From Streptomyces showdoensis (GTDB taxonomy: Bacteria > Actinomycetota > Actinomycetes > Streptomycetales > Streptomycetaceae), in contig NZ_BAAAXG010000026.1 in the NCBI RefSeq assembly GCF_039535475.1, forward strand, positions 2,661,501 through 2,725,500: a DNA stretch of 64,000 nt, in the 5' to 3' direction. The notes under the pieces were generated by a model that was not told where the DNA came from, searched no databases, and saw only the letters and a program-made list of their open reading frames with translations. Of this stretch, positions 41,519 to 50,699 are shown one piece after another. The position numbers and the translations under genes are program-made. Within the stretch, counting starts at the first letter, position 1. Every line of letters begins with the position of its first letter.

Positions 41519-41733
41519 CACCGGCCGACCCGACCGGCGCCGACCGGGCACCGGCCGGCGGACCAGGTCCCGCCGGCCGCCGGCCGGACCGGTCCTCGAC
41601 CGCGGGCTCACGGGCCGCGGGAGGAGCCCGGCGCCGCCGCGGGAGGTCGGGGTTCCGCTCACTGTAGGGGCCGCGTCGGCCCGGGGCCCAGACTCCGGCG
41701 ACCGAATACGCGGACGGACCGGCATACGGAAAC

Positions 41734-41769
41734 GACCGAGGCCCTCACCATCCGGTGAGCGCCTCGGTC
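41734..41769 (-). terminator. Terminator of the first tRNA-Lys gene
   Basis: A 16-nt arm pairs with its partner (GACCGAGGC-CTCACC with GGTGAG-GCCTCGGTC) with one internal mismatch and an ATCC loop. It lies 6 nt past the tRNA 3' end. The interval 41519-41733 contains no convincing gene. Confidence 0.7.
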
Positions 41770-41775
41770 TTCGCG

Positions 41776-41849
41776 TGCGCCGCCAGGGACTCGAACCCCG
41801 GACCCGCTGATTAAGAGTCAGCTGCTCTAACCAACTGAGCTAGCGGCGC
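41776..41849 (-). tRNA. tRNA-Lys (anticodon CTT), copy 1
   Basis: A 74-nt tRNA with acceptor GCGCCGC/GCGGCGC, anticodon arm GCTGA-CTCTTAA-TCAGC (anticodon CTT, reads AAG), and T-arm CGGGG-TTCGAGT-CCCTG. No CCA is encoded. Identical in sequence to the copies at 50738 and 58762. Confidence 0.97.
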
Positions 41850-42032
41850 CTGCTGACAGAGATAACTCTACAGGACCTCTGACCCTGCTCTTGACCATTT
41901 ACGGCCCCGCCCGGCCTGTCGGATGGTCGTATTGAGCCTTCGATCCGTCAAAATGCGATTTGTCCAGACAGTTGAGACACTGGCGCCCGTGCAGGAGCGC
42001 CAAAAGATCTTGACGAGTGTGGAGGGGAACGC

Positions 42033-43409
42033 ATGAGTGTGCCGGTCTTCGAAGAAATCGAACCCGCGTCGGACTGCGGCTGCGCGGGCTGCGCCCGGCA
42101 GCGGCGCGACCTCGCGCTGGGGCTGCCGGTACGGGCGGGCGGCCACCCGGCCGCGCACGGCGCCCGCCGTGCGCTGGTCCTGGTGACGGCGGCGGGGGTG
42201 GTCCTGGGCGGCGCGGGCACGGGCATGGCGGACACGGTCACGGACTCCGACGCGGCCGGCCCCGGGACCGTGGCGGCGGACCCCGCCGTCCTCACCGCTC
42301 CGACGACGGGCCGGACGGGCCCCGGCCCCGAGACCCCGCAGGGCGGCGCCGGACCCCTGCACGGCGCCCCCGGCCCCGGCTCCGCGCCGTCCCCCGACGC
42401 GACCCCGACGACCAGTCAGATCTCCACCGCCTCCCTGCGCAAGACGACCCGCGCCGAGATCATCAACCGCGCGAAGATCTGGGTCGCGGACCAGGTCCCG
42501 TACTCGATGGAGAAGTACTGGGGAGACGGCTACCGCCAGGACTGCTCCGGCTACATCTCCATGGCCTGGAACCTGCCCGGCAACGAGTGGACCGGCAGCC
42601 TCGACCGCTTCGCCGACCGGATCGACCGCGCCGACCTCCAGCCCGGCGACATCCTGCTCTTCCACAACCCCGCCAACCCGACGCGCGGCTCGCACGTGAC
42701 GATCTTCGGCGGATGGACGGACTACACCCACACCTCCTACATCGCGTACGAGCAGACCAAGCCGCGCACGCGGAAGCAGGCGACACCGCTCGCGTACTGG
42801 GAGAACTCCGACCGCTACCTCGCCTACCGCTACAAGGGCGTCGTCAGCGGCGGCGGGAGCGCCGGCTCGGGCACGAGCGCGCCCCCCTACCCCGGGACCG
42901 CGCGCTTCGGCCCCGGCGCGAACAACACGTACGTCACCCAGCTGGGGAAGCTCCTCGTCCAGCGCGGCGCCAAGAAGTACTACGCCCAGGGACCCGGCCC
43001 CCGCTGGGGCGAGGCCGACCGCCGGGCGACCCAGGCCTTCCAGCTGGCCCAGGGGTGGAAGGGCACCGCGGCCGACGGCCTGCCGGGCCCGCGGACCTGG
43101 GCGCTGCTGGTGTCCGGACAGGGCAAGGACATCGGCGGTTCGAGTGGTTCGGGCGGATCGAGCGCAACTGCGAGCGGGTTTCCCGGGCGTGGCTACTTCC
43201 GTCCGGGCCAATCCAACGCATATGTGGAGAAGCTGGGCAAACAACTGATGAAGCGGGGCTTCGGCAAGCACTACGCGTCCGGCCCCGGTCCGCGGTGGAC
43301 GGAGGCGGACCGTCGCAATGTCGAGGCCTTCCAGCGGGCCCAGGGCTGGCGCGGCGGCGCGGCCGACGGCTACCCGGGTCCGGAGACCTGGCGGCGCTTG
43401 TTCCGATGA
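42033..43409 (+). CDS. Secreted NlpC/P60-type amidase with two peptidoglycan-binding domains
   Basis: A 458-residue wall-associated protein. A cytoplasmic Cys-rich start (DCGCAGCARQ) precedes a membrane helix (ALVLVTAAGVVLGGAGTG). A cysteine-peptidase domain follows at residues 130-275 with DCSGYISMAWNLPG (catalytic Cys), GSHVTIFGGW (His) and WENSDRYLAY. Then come two PGBD-1 repeats, each ending in WGEADRRATQAFQ or WTEADRRNVEAFQ and a PGPxTW motif. It probably cleaves peptidoglycan peptide bonds near the membrane. ATG 42033 follows GGAGGGG. The SPFH gene begins 25 nt downstream and may be co-expressed. Confidence 0.88.
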   Translation: MSVPVFEEIEPASDCGCAGCARQRRDLALGLPVRAGGHPAAHGARRALVLVTAAGVVLGGAGTGMADTVTDSDAAGPGTVAADPAVLTAPTTGRTGPGPETPQGGAGPLHGAPGPGSAPSPDATPTTSQISTASLRKTTRAEIINRAKIWVADQVPYSMEKYWGDGYRQDCSGYISMAWNLPGNEWTGSLDRFADRIDRADLQPGDILLFHNPANPTRGSHVTIFGGWTDYTHTSYIAYEQTKPRTRKQATPLAYWENSDRYLAYRYKGVVSGGGSAGSGTSAPPYPGTARFGPGANNTYVTQLGKLLVQRGAKKYYAQGPGPRWGEADRRATQAFQLAQGWKGTAADGLPGPRTWALLVSGQGKDIGGSSGSGGSSATASGFPGRGYFRPGQSNAYVEKLGKQLMKRGFGKHYASGPGPRWTEADRRNVEAFQRAQGWRGGAADGYPGPETWRRLFR

Positions 43410-43433
43410 CCCCGAGAACATGAGGTGGACCGA

Positions 43434-46232
43434 ATGACGGCATCGACCCCGACCCCTCCGGACTCCGGCCCGGCCGCCACCCGAGACGCGGCCCGGACGG
43501 CCCGCCGCCTCACCGACGGCCGCCTACGCCCCGCGGGGCCGCCGGGGGCGGAGGGGGCGGTGCCCGACGGCCCGGGTGCGCCCCCGGCCGCGGAGGCCAC
43601 CGACGCCCCGGGCACGCCCGGACCTCCCGCCGAGGCACCGGCCACCCCCGGGGCGTCTGCCGCGACCGGCCCGGCGAGCACCACGGCCTCCCCGGCGGGA
43701 CCGCCGGCGGCCTCCACCACCACCCCGCCCCGGGCCGAGGCCGGCCCCGGCACCGCCCCGTCCGCCGCGCCAGGACCGGCGACGCCGGTGGCGGGTGCCG
43801 CCGCTGCCGTCACCGGACCGCCGACGGCGGGTCCGGCCGGTCCGGGGCATGGGACTGCTCCGGTAGCGGCCGGCCCGGCGGCGACCGGCCCGGCCCCCGG
43901 GGCCGGCGTCACCGGTCCCGCCGCGCCTGCCGTGGCCGGAGTGCCGACGGCGGGTCCGGTCGCTCCGACGGGGACCGCCGGTCCCGCTGCGGCCGCCGGG
44001 GCCGGTTCGGCGACGGCCGGTCAGGCCGGATCGGCGGGGGCCACCGCTTCCGCCGCGCCTGCCGTGGCCGGAGTGCCGACGGCGGGTCCGGTCGCTCCGA
44101 CGGGGACCGCCGGTCCCGCTGCGGCCGCCGGGGCCGGTTCGGCGACGGCCGGTCAGGCCGGATCGGCGGGGGCCACCGCTTCCGCCGCCCCCGCCGTGGC
44201 CGGAGCGACGACGGCGGGGCCGGCCGTTCCGGCGGGTGCCGCCGCACCCGGGCCGGCGACGGCGGGCCCGGCCGCTCCCGCGCCGGCCACGGGCTCCGCC
44301 GTGCCCGTCGTGGACGGGACGCCGACGGCATCCACCACCGCGCCGCGCGCCGCGAGCGTCACCGGCTCCGCCGTGCCGGCCCGCGGCGACCGGGCCGCCG
44401 CGCCGGCCGCCGGCCGCCCGTCCGAAGGGGCCGGGCCGACGAGCCCTGTCCGAGACGCGGCCGTACGGGACGCACCGCCGAAGCCGGGGCCCGCCGACTC
44501 GCCTCGGGCGGCGGCCGAAGCCCCGGAGCCGGACCGGAAGCCCGGGCCCGGGCTCGCGCGCCCCACGGTGTCGGCGCCGAGCGCGCCCGCCGGTTCCGGC
44601 ACGCCGCAGGCGGTCGAGCCGGACCGGGCCGCCGGGGCCGCGGCGCGGGAGGCCGCGACCCCCGGTTCACCGCTTTCCCCGCCCGCGGCGGCGGGCCCGC
44701 GCGCCGGCCTGCCCAGCGTCGGGCTCTCGGCGGCCCAGCCCGTCGCGCCCGCGGCCACGGGTTCGGCACCGGCGGCGACGCCCGTCGCGCCCGCCGCGGT
44801 CCGCCGCGAGGGGCCGCCCCGCCAGGGCCTCGCGTCCGCGCCCGCAGGGGCCGGGAGCGCCGCCGCCTCCGTCGCCCCGCCCGTGCACGTCCGCCCCGTC
44901 CCCGCCACCGCCACCGCGGCGACCACCGACAAGGCGCCCGCTCGGCCCGCCCCCGCCGCCGAAGGCGCCGTCGACCTCGGCTGGATCGCCGGCGGGCGCG
45001 TCAACGCCGTCGCCGTGCCGGTCGCCGCGTCCGTGCGGGGGGCCGCGGCCCCGGACAAGGGGGAGGCGACGGCCTCCGCCGTCCCGGCGCGTACCGCCGC
45101 GACCCGTCGGCGCAACGTGATCGGTACCGAGACCACCGGGTCCATCCCGGTGCACCTGCTGTTCCGGGAGGAGCCGGAGGGGAGCGGGGGCAACGGGGGC
45201 GACGGTGCCGATGACGGCGGGCCCGCCACCGTGCCCGTGCCGAAGCCGAAGGCGCCGGTGCGGAAGAAGGGGAAGGGGGCGATCCCCGCACCCGCCCGCA
45301 CCCCCGCGAGGCCCGCGCCGACCGCCGACCCGAAGCTGGTCGAGCGGCCGGGTCCGGTGCTGCCGGGCTGGGTCGGGGTGGCCGGCGGGGTGCTCGCGCT
45401 GCTGGGGTGCGCGGCGCTCGTGTGGTGGACGGGGGTCGTGCCCGAGGAGCTCGCGCGGATGCTGCGGCTGCCCCCGCGCCCGTACCACGGGATCCCGCTC
45501 GCCCAGTGGGGGCTGCTCGCGCTCGGCGTGGTCGTCGCCCTGTTCTTCCTCGGCGGGCTCGGCCGCGGCCGGGTCGGCTACGCGCTGGTCCTGACGCTGT
45601 TCGGCGACTACCGCGGCACCGTCCGCAGGACGGGGCTGCTCTGGGTGAGCCCGCTGCTCAAGCGCCGCCGCGTGGACGTGCGCCTGCGGCACTGGCGCAG
45701 CGAGCCGCTTCCCGCGGTGGACGCGAAGGGAACGGCGCTGGACGTCGTCGTCCTGGTGGTGTGGCGGATCCGGGACACGGTCCGGGCCGCGCTGGGCGTG
45801 GCCCGGCACGAGGAGTACCTGCGGGAGCAGGTCGAGGCGGCGATGGCCCGGGTGCTGTCGCAGCTCCCGGCCGACGCGTTCCACGAGGACGCGCCGACGC
45901 TGCGCGACGCGGAGGCGGTCGGCGAGGCGCTGACGAGGGTGCTGTCGGCGGAGTGCGCGCCGGTCGGGATCGATGTGTTCTCGGCGCAGCCGACGCGGAT
46001 CGAGTACGCCCCGGAGGTCGCCGCCGCGATGCAGCGCCGCCGGATCGCGGCGCTCGACGCGAAGCACCGGGACAGCGTGCTGACCTCGGTCGTGGACGCG
46101 GTGGACGACGTGGTCCACCGGCTGACCTCCCGTGGTCTGGTGGAGCTGGACGACTACGAGCGCAAGGCGCTGGTGAAGGACCTGACGGTGGCGTTCTACA
46201 CGGGCCGGACGGCGCCGGGGGAGGGTGCGTGA
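43434..46232 (+). CDS. SPFH/band-7 membrane protein with long repetitive N-terminus
   Basis: A 932-residue protein. The first about 600 residues are low-complexity Ala/Pro/Gly/Thr/Val sequence with perfect 44-residue repeats, predicted disordered. Residues about 640-710 contain two membrane segments (WVGVAGGVLALLGCAALVWW and WGLLALGVVVALFFLGGL). The rest is an SPFH/band-7 domain (TVRRTGLLWVSPLLKRRRVDVRLRH, VVVLVVWRIRDTVRAALGV) ending in a helix-rich C-terminus. SPFH proteins form membrane-domain scaffolds. ATG 43434 follows GAGGTGG. The very long N-terminal tail is unusual. Confidence 0.85.
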   Translation: MTASTPTPPDSGPAATRDAARTARRLTDGRLRPAGPPGAEGAVPDGPGAPPAAEATDAPGTPGPPAEAPATPGASAATGPASTTASPAGPPAASTTTPPRAEAGPGTAPSAAPGPATPVAGAAAAVTGPPTAGPAGPGHGTAPVAAGPAATGPAPGAGVTGPAAPAVAGVPTAGPVAPTGTAGPAAAAGAGSATAGQAGSAGATASAAPAVAGVPTAGPVAPTGTAGPAAAAGAGSATAGQAGSAGATASAAPAVAGATTAGPAVPAGAAAPGPATAGPAAPAPATGSAVPVVDGTPTASTTAPRAASVTGSAVPARGDRAAAPAAGRPSEGAGPTSPVRDAAVRDAPPKPGPADSPRAAAEAPEPDRKPGPGLARPTVSAPSAPAGSGTPQAVEPDRAAGAAAREAATPGSPLSPPAAAGPRAGLPSVGLSAAQPVAPAATGSAPAATPVAPAAVRREGPPRQGLASAPAGAGSAAASVAPPVHVRPVPATATAATTDKAPARPAPAAEGAVDLGWIAGGRVNAVAVPVAASVRGAAAPDKGEATASAVPARTAATRRRNVIGTETTGSIPVHLLFREEPEGSGGNGGDGADDGGPATVPVPKPKAPVRKKGKGAIPAPARTPARPAPTADPKLVERPGPVLPGWVGVAGGVLALLGCAALVWWTGVVPEELARMLRLPPRPYHGIPLAQWGLLALGVVVALFFLGGLGRGRVGYALVLTLFGDYRGTVRRTGLLWVSPLLKRRRVDVRLRHWRSEPLPAVDAKGTALDVVVLVVWRIRDTVRAALGVARHEEYLREQVEAAMARVLSQLPADAFHEDAPTLRDAEAVGEALTRVLSAECAPVGIDVFSAQPTRIEYAPEVAAAMQRRRIAALDAKHRDSVLTSVVDAVDDVVHRLTSRGLVELDDYERKALVKDLTVAFYTGRTAPGEGA
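43920..44183 (+). repeat. Two perfect 132-bp tandem repeats in the SPFH gene
   Basis: The segment 43920-44051 repeats exactly at 44052-44183, encoding a 44-residue unit beginning AAPAVAGVPTAGPVAPTGTA twice. A third, diverged unit starts at 44184 (AAPAVAGATTAGPAVPAGAA). The period is a multiple of three, so copy number can change without breaking the frame. Confidence 0.9.
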
Positions 46233-46281
46233 CCCTCACCCATTGGTATGGACATGCTCAACTTCCGGCCATACCTTGGTA

Positions 46282-46297
46282 CTTGGTCTAGACCGGA
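46282..46297 (+). promoter_or_regulatory. dre operator upstream of the chitin LPMO
   Basis: Core TGGTCTAGACCG (46284-46295) differs from the dre consensus in one base and lies 67 bp upstream of the LPMO start. A weaker half-conserved copy (TGGTATGGACAT) is at 46244-46255. This fits DasR control of chitin-degrading genes. Confidence 0.8.
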
Positions 46298-46363
46298 ATC
46301 AGTGTCACCGCACGCGTGCAGCACGACCCACAGAACTCCCCCACGTTCTCCTGGAGCGACAGC

Positions 46364-46954
46364 ATGCGCAAAAAGACAGGAGTGGCGGCCGTGGCGCTCG
46401 GCGTCGCAGCCGCCTCGCTCTTCGCCACCAGCAGTGCGAGCAGCCATGGCTACACCGACTCGCCGATCAGCCGTCAGAAGCTCTGTGCCAACGGCACCGT
46501 GAAGAACTGCGGCGACATCCAGTGGGAGCCGCAGTCGGTCGAGGGGCTCAAGGGCTTCCCGGCCGCGGGCCCCGCCGACGGCAGGATCTGCGCCGGCGGG
46601 AACTCCCGCTTCTCGCAGCTCGACGACCCCCGCGGCGGCGCCTGGCCCACCACCAAGGTCACCGCGGGTCAGAGCTACACCTTCCGCTGGCAGTTCACGG
46701 CCCGCCACGCGACCACGGACTTCCGCTACTACATCACCAAGAACGGCTGGACCGGGACCAAGGCCCTCACCAGGGCCGACCTCGACACCCAGCCCTTCCT
46801 GGTCGTGCCCTACAACAACCAGCAGCCGCCGTCCACGCTCTCGCACTCCGGGACCATCCCGGCGGGCAAGAGCGGCAAGGCCGTCATCCTGGCCGTGTGG
46901 ACGATCGCCGACACCGGGAACGCCTTCTACGCGTGCTCGGACGTTCAGTTCTGA
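46364..46954 (+). CDS. AA10 lytic polysaccharide monooxygenase (chitin-active)
   Basis: A 196-residue secreted copper enzyme that oxidatively cleaves crystalline chitin. The signal peptide ends SASS and the mature protein starts with His28 (HGYTDSPISRQKLC), whose amino group and side chain bind copper. The second copper histidine is in TARHATTDFRYYITKNGW, and the closing DTGNAFYACSDVQF contains a conserved axial phenylalanine. It has no separate binding module. ATG 46364 is chosen over an earlier ATG because it gives a standard signal peptide. dre-controlled. Confidence 0.95.
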   Translation: MRKKTGVAAVALGVAAASLFATSSASSHGYTDSPISRQKLCANGTVKNCGDIQWEPQSVEGLKGFPAAGPADGRICAGGNSRFSQLDDPRGGAWPTTKVTAGQSYTFRWQFTARHATTDFRYYITKNGWTGTKALTRADLDTQPFLVVPYNNQQPPSTLSHSGTIPAGKSGKAVILAVWTIADTGNAFYACSDVQF

Positions 46955-46972
46955 CGTAGTGTCAGTTAGCAT
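46951..46972 (+). promoter_or_regulatory. Inverted repeat and -10 box for the acyl-CoA synthetase gene
   Basis: CTGACGTAGTGTCAG (46951-46965) is a CTGAC/GTCAG inverted repeat overlapping the LPMO stop codon. The -10-like TAGCAT (46967-46972) follows immediately and ends 8 nt before ATG 46981. The geometry suggests a repressor of the TetR type blocking a leaderless promoter. Confidence 0.5.
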
Positions 46973-46980
46973 CCGCCCCC

Positions 46981-48675
46981 ATGGGGACCGTCGCGGAGCT
47001 CGTACGACGCCAGTGGGACGACCACCGGACCGGACTGAGGGACGAGCACACCACCCTCACCCACCACCAGGTCGCCGCCGGCGCCGCCGCGCGCGCGGCG
47101 CTGCTCACGGAGCTGATGCCCGACCGGCCGGGGAGCGAGCCGCACCTCGGCCTCCTGCTCGACAACACACCGGAGTACCCGCTCTGGCTCGGCGCGGCGG
47201 CCCTCGCGGGGGCCGCCGTCGCCGGGATCAACCCCACCCGGCGCGGCGCCGAACTCGCCCGCGACATCCGGCACACCGACTGCCGGGTGCTGATCACCCA
47301 GCGCGCCCACCTGCCCCTCCTCGACGGGCTCCCCCTCCCCGGCCTGCGCATCCTGGTCACCGACACCGAGGCCTACCGGGCCCTCCTCGCCCCCTACGAG
47401 GGCACCGCCCCGGACGAGCTCGTCCCCGTCCGGCCCGTGGGCCCCGACAGCCGCCTCCTGCTCTCCTTCACCTCCGGTTCCACCGGGGCGCCGAAGGCCG
47501 CCGTCTGCTCCCAGGGCCGGCTCGCCGCGGCCGGCGCCTCCCTCGTCTCCCACTTCGGGATACGCGCCGAGGACACCCACTACATCTGCATGCCGATGTT
47601 CCACGGCAACGCCGTGATCGCCGACTGGGCCCCCGCGCTCGTCGCCGGGGCCGGGATCGCCCTGCGCGCCCGCTTCTCCGCCTCCCGCTTCCTCCCCGAC
47701 GTCCGGGCCTTCGGCGCCACCTACTTCACCTACGTCGGCCGGGCCGTCCAGTACCTGCTCGCCACTCCCGAGACCCCGCACGACCGCGACCACAGCCTCC
47801 GGCTCGGCTTCGGCACCGAGGCCGGCGCGGTGGACGCGGCCCGCTTCGAGGCGCGGTACGGGGCCCGGCTGGTCGAGGGGTACGGCTCGTCCGAGGGCGG
47901 CGCGGCGATCCAGCGGACCCCGGACACGCCGCCCGGCGCGATCGGCCGGGCCGCCCCCGCCGACGACCTGGCCGTGGTCGACCAGGAGACCCGCCGCGAG
48001 TGCCCCGCGGCCCGCTTCTCCCCGGCCGGGGTCCTGCTCAACGCCGACGAGGCCGTCGGCGAGCTGGTCAACCGCGGCCGCAACCCCTTCGAGGGCTACT
48101 GGCGCAACCCCGAGGCGATGGCCGCCCGGCTCCGCGACGGCTGGTACTGGACCGGTGACCTCTTCTACCGGGACGCGGACGGCTTCCTCTACTTCGCGGG
48201 CCGCACCGACGACCGGCTGCGCGTCGACAGCGAGAACCTGGCCGCGGCGATGATCGAGAACATCCTGGCCCGCTGGGAGCGCGCCGCCGGAGTCGCCGTG
48301 TACGCGGTCCCCGACCCGGCCGCCGGCGACCAGGTGATGGCCGCCCTGGCCCTGCGCCCCGGCGCCGCCTTCGACCCGGCCGCCTTCGCCGACTTCCTCG
48401 CGGCCCAGTCGGACCTCGGCACGAAGATGCCGCCCCGCTTCGTCCGCGTGGTCCCCGAGCTCCCCCTCACCGCCACCAACAAGATCCACCGCGTGGCCCT
48501 CCGCCGCACCGCCCTCGCCTCCCCCGACCCCACCTGGTGGCGCCCCACCCCCACCGCCCCGTACGAACCCCTGACGCCGAAGGCCCGCGAGGTCCTGCGC
48601 GCGGAGTACGCGGAGCGGGGGCACCCCTTCCCCGGACAGCCCGCCACGGAAGCCGGGCAGCCCCGGGAACGGTAG
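46981..48675 (+). CDS. Acyl-CoA synthetase / AMP-dependent ligase
   Basis: A 564-residue ANL-family ligase that activates a carboxylic acid with ATP and attaches CoA. The adenylate loop LLSFTSGSTGAPKAAVCSQG, ARLVEGYGSSEGGAAIQRTP, WYWTGDLFYRDADGFLYFAGR and the catalytic lysine in LPLTATNKIHRVALR are all present. It resembles FadD-type long-chain acyl-CoA ligases, but the chain length preferred is unknown. The C-terminus has an extra 30-residue Pro-rich tail. Likely leaderless and under the adjacent inverted repeat. Confidence 0.9.
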   Translation: MGTVAELVRRQWDDHRTGLRDEHTTLTHHQVAAGAAARAALLTELMPDRPGSEPHLGLLLDNTPEYPLWLGAAALAGAAVAGINPTRRGAELARDIRHTDCRVLITQRAHLPLLDGLPLPGLRILVTDTEAYRALLAPYEGTAPDELVPVRPVGPDSRLLLSFTSGSTGAPKAAVCSQGRLAAAGASLVSHFGIRAEDTHYICMPMFHGNAVIADWAPALVAGAGIALRARFSASRFLPDVRAFGATYFTYVGRAVQYLLATPETPHDRDHSLRLGFGTEAGAVDAARFEARYGARLVEGYGSSEGGAAIQRTPDTPPGAIGRAAPADDLAVVDQETRRECPAARFSPAGVLLNADEAVGELVNRGRNPFEGYWRNPEAMAARLRDGWYWTGDLFYRDADGFLYFAGRTDDRLRVDSENLAAAMIENILARWERAAGVAVYAVPDPAAGDQVMAALALRPGAAFDPAAFADFLAAQSDLGTKMPPRFVRVVPELPLTATNKIHRVALRRTALASPDPTWWRPTPTAPYEPLTPKAREVLRAEYAERGHPFPGQPATEAGQPRER

Positions 48676-48748
48676 GCCCAGCCCCACCTCCCGCACACCC
48701 CCTGCGCCCATGGCCCCGCCCCCGTAGCCCCGCCTAACGTGATGCCCC

Positions 48749-50086
48749 ATGGAGCCCCGTACCCCCTGGCAGGCGCTGGCCCGGCCCCGTCGATTCCTCC
48801 GGACCGGCTGGCCGTGGCGGGCCGTCGCGTACCTGGCGTCCGGCGTGGCCCTCGGGGCGCTCGCCCTGCTCGTCCTCCTCGTGCTGGTCGGGTTCTCGCT
48901 CCTCCTCGTGGGGCTGCCGCTGCTGCTGCTCGCCGGCGTCGGGCTCGGCGGGCTGGAGCGCCGGCGGCTGCTGCTCGTCGAGCGGGACCCGGCCGCCGAC
49001 CCGCACCGCGTCCCCGAGGGTCCCGGGCTCGCCGCCTGGCTGCGGGTCCGGGCGCGGGAGCAGGCCACCTGGCGGGAGCTCGCGTACGCCGTGCTGTCCG
49101 CCACCGTGCTCTGGCCGCTCGACCTGCTCGTGCTCGCCGTCGGGCTCGGTCTGCCCGCCGCCCTGCTGAGCGCGCCCGTCCAGCTCGCGGCGGCCGGCGG
49201 GGAGGAGGCGAAGGTGGTCAAGGCCTACCTGGTCACCTCGTATCCGCAGGCCTTCGCCGCCGCCCTGCTCGGACTGGTCCTGCTGCCGTTGCTGCTCTAC
49301 CCGCTCACCGCCCTGGCCGGGGCCCGCGCCGCCCTCGCCCGGGCCCTGCTCGCCCCGCGCGAGGCCGAGCTGCGGGACCGGATCGGCGAGGTCACCGCCT
49401 CCCGCGCCCGGCTCGCCGCCGCCTTCGAGGCCGAGCGGCGCCGGATCGAGCGGGACCTCCACGACGGGGCCCAGCAACGGCTGGTGGCGCTCACCATGAC
49501 CCTCGGGCTCGCCCGGTACGACGCCCCGCCGGGGCCGCTCGCCGAGCAGCTGGCGAAGGCGCACGAGGAGGCCGGGCTGGTGCTGACCGAGCTGCGCGAG
49601 CTGATCCACGGCATCCACCCGCAGGTCCTCGCCGACTACGGTCTCGCCGAGGCCCTGGCCGACGCGGCGGACCGCTCGACGGTCCCGGTCGAGCTGGAGG
49701 TCGCGGCAGACGGGGGCGCGGGCGCCGGTGCTCGCGGGTCCGGTTTTCCCCGGCTGCCCGGCGCCGTCGAGAGCGCCGCCTACTTCGCCGCCCGCGAGGC
49801 CCTCGTCAACCTCGCCCGGCACAGCGGTGCCGGCCGGGCCCGGCTGACGGCCCGGCACGCCGACGGGCTGCTGCGGCTCACCGTCGAGGACGACGGGCGC
49901 GGCGGGGCCGATCCCGCCCGGGGGAGCGGGCTGACCGGGCTCGCCGACCGGCTCGCCGTGCTCGATGGCACACTTTCGATCACCAGCCCGCCCGGCGGGC
50001 CGACCGTTCTACGAGTGGAGATCCCGTGCGGCGTTCGCTCCGCATCGTCCTCGCCGAGGACAGCGTCCTCCTCCGCGAGGGCCTGA
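48749..50086 (+). CDS. Two-component sensor histidine kinase (NarL/DesK-type)
   Basis: A 445-residue membrane kinase. About five membrane helices occupy the first 225 residues. A HisKA_3 dimerisation domain follows with the phospho-accepting histidine in RDLHDGAQQRLVALTM. The ATP-binding domain has VEDDGRGG and a GLTGLADRLA motif. The signal is unknown. The -10 TAACGT ends 8 nt before ATG 48749, giving a leaderless mRNA. It overlaps the response regulator gene by 61 bp, so the pair is co-translated. Confidence 0.92.
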   Translation: MEPRTPWQALARPRRFLRTGWPWRAVAYLASGVALGALALLVLLVLVGFSLLLVGLPLLLLAGVGLGGLERRRLLLVERDPAADPHRVPEGPGLAAWLRVRAREQATWRELAYAVLSATVLWPLDLLVLAVGLGLPAALLSAPVQLAAAGGEEAKVVKAYLVTSYPQAFAAALLGLVLLPLLLYPLTALAGARAALARALLAPREAELRDRIGEVTASRARLAAAFEAERRRIERDLHDGAQQRLVALTMTLGLARYDAPPGPLAEQLAKAHEEAGLVLTELRELIHGIHPQVLADYGLAEALADAADRSTVPVELEVAADGGAGAGARGSGFPRLPGAVESAAYFAAREALVNLARHSGAGRARLTARHADGLLRLTVEDDGRGGADPARGSGLTGLADRLAVLDGTLSITSPPGGPTVLRVEIPCGVRSASSSPRTASSSARA

Positions 50087-50679
50087 TCGGGCTGCTGGCG
50101 CGTTTCGGCCACGAGGTGGTCGCCGCCGTCGGCGACGCCGGGGCCCTGCGCGACGCCGTCGCCGCACACGATCCGGACGTCGTCGTCACGGACGTACGGA
50201 TGCCGCCGGACTTCCAGGACGAGGGGCTGCGCGCGGCCGTCGCGCTGCGGGCGGAGCGCCCGGGGCTGCCGGTGCTGGTGCTCAGCCAGTACGTCCAGCG
50301 CAGCTACGCCGCCGACCTCCTCGACGCGGGGGACGGCACGGGCGTCGGCTACCTGCTCAAGGACCGGGTCGGCCAGGTCGAGGAGTTCCTGGACGCGCTC
50401 GTCCGGGTCGCCGAGGGCGGCACGGTCGTCGACCCGGAGGTCGTGCGGCAGCTGTTGCGCCGGCACCGCGATCCGCTGGCGGCGCTGACGCCGAGGGAGC
50501 GGGAGGTGCTGGGCCTGGTGGCGGAGGGGCACTCCAACGGGGCGATCGCCCGCAGGCTGGTCGTCACGGAGGCGGCGGTCGGCAAGCACATCGGCAACAT
50601 CCTCGCCAAGCTGGACCTGCCGCCCGCGGAGGACACCCACCGCCGGGTCCTCGCGGTGCTGGCCTACCTGAAGGCCTGA
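50026..50679 (+). CDS. NarL/LuxR-type response regulator
   Basis: A 217-residue DNA-binding partner of the preceding kinase. The receiver domain has acidic pocket E11/D12 and phospho-acceptor D56 in VVVTDVRMPP, and GVGYLLKDRV carries the conserved lysine. The C-terminal LuxR helix-turn-helix is LTPREREVLGLVAEGHSNGA followed by EAAVGKHIGNILAKL. GTG 50026 lies inside the kinase gene. Followed by a bidirectional terminator shared with tRNA-Lys. Confidence 0.94.
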   Translation: MRRSLRIVLAEDSVLLREGLIGLLARFGHEVVAAVGDAGALRDAVAAHDPDVVVTDVRMPPDFQDEGLRAAVALRAERPGLPVLVLSQYVQRSYAADLLDAGDGTGVGYLLKDRVGQVEEFLDALVRVAEGGTVVDPEVVRQLLRRHRDPLAALTPREREVLGLVAEGHSNGAIARRLVVTEAAVGKHIGNILAKLDLPPAEDTHRRVLAVLAYLKA

Positions 50680-50699
50680 GACCGGCGGACGGAAAACAA

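Noticed and set aside
41519..41733. Possible small gene after the class F sortase
   Set aside because: The only open frame is low-complexity Pro/Arg/Gly with no start signal; it reads as intergenic GC-rich DNA.
43425..43433. GTG 43425 as the SPFH start
   Set aside because: The GAGGTGG ribosome site overlaps it and is well placed only for ATG 43434.
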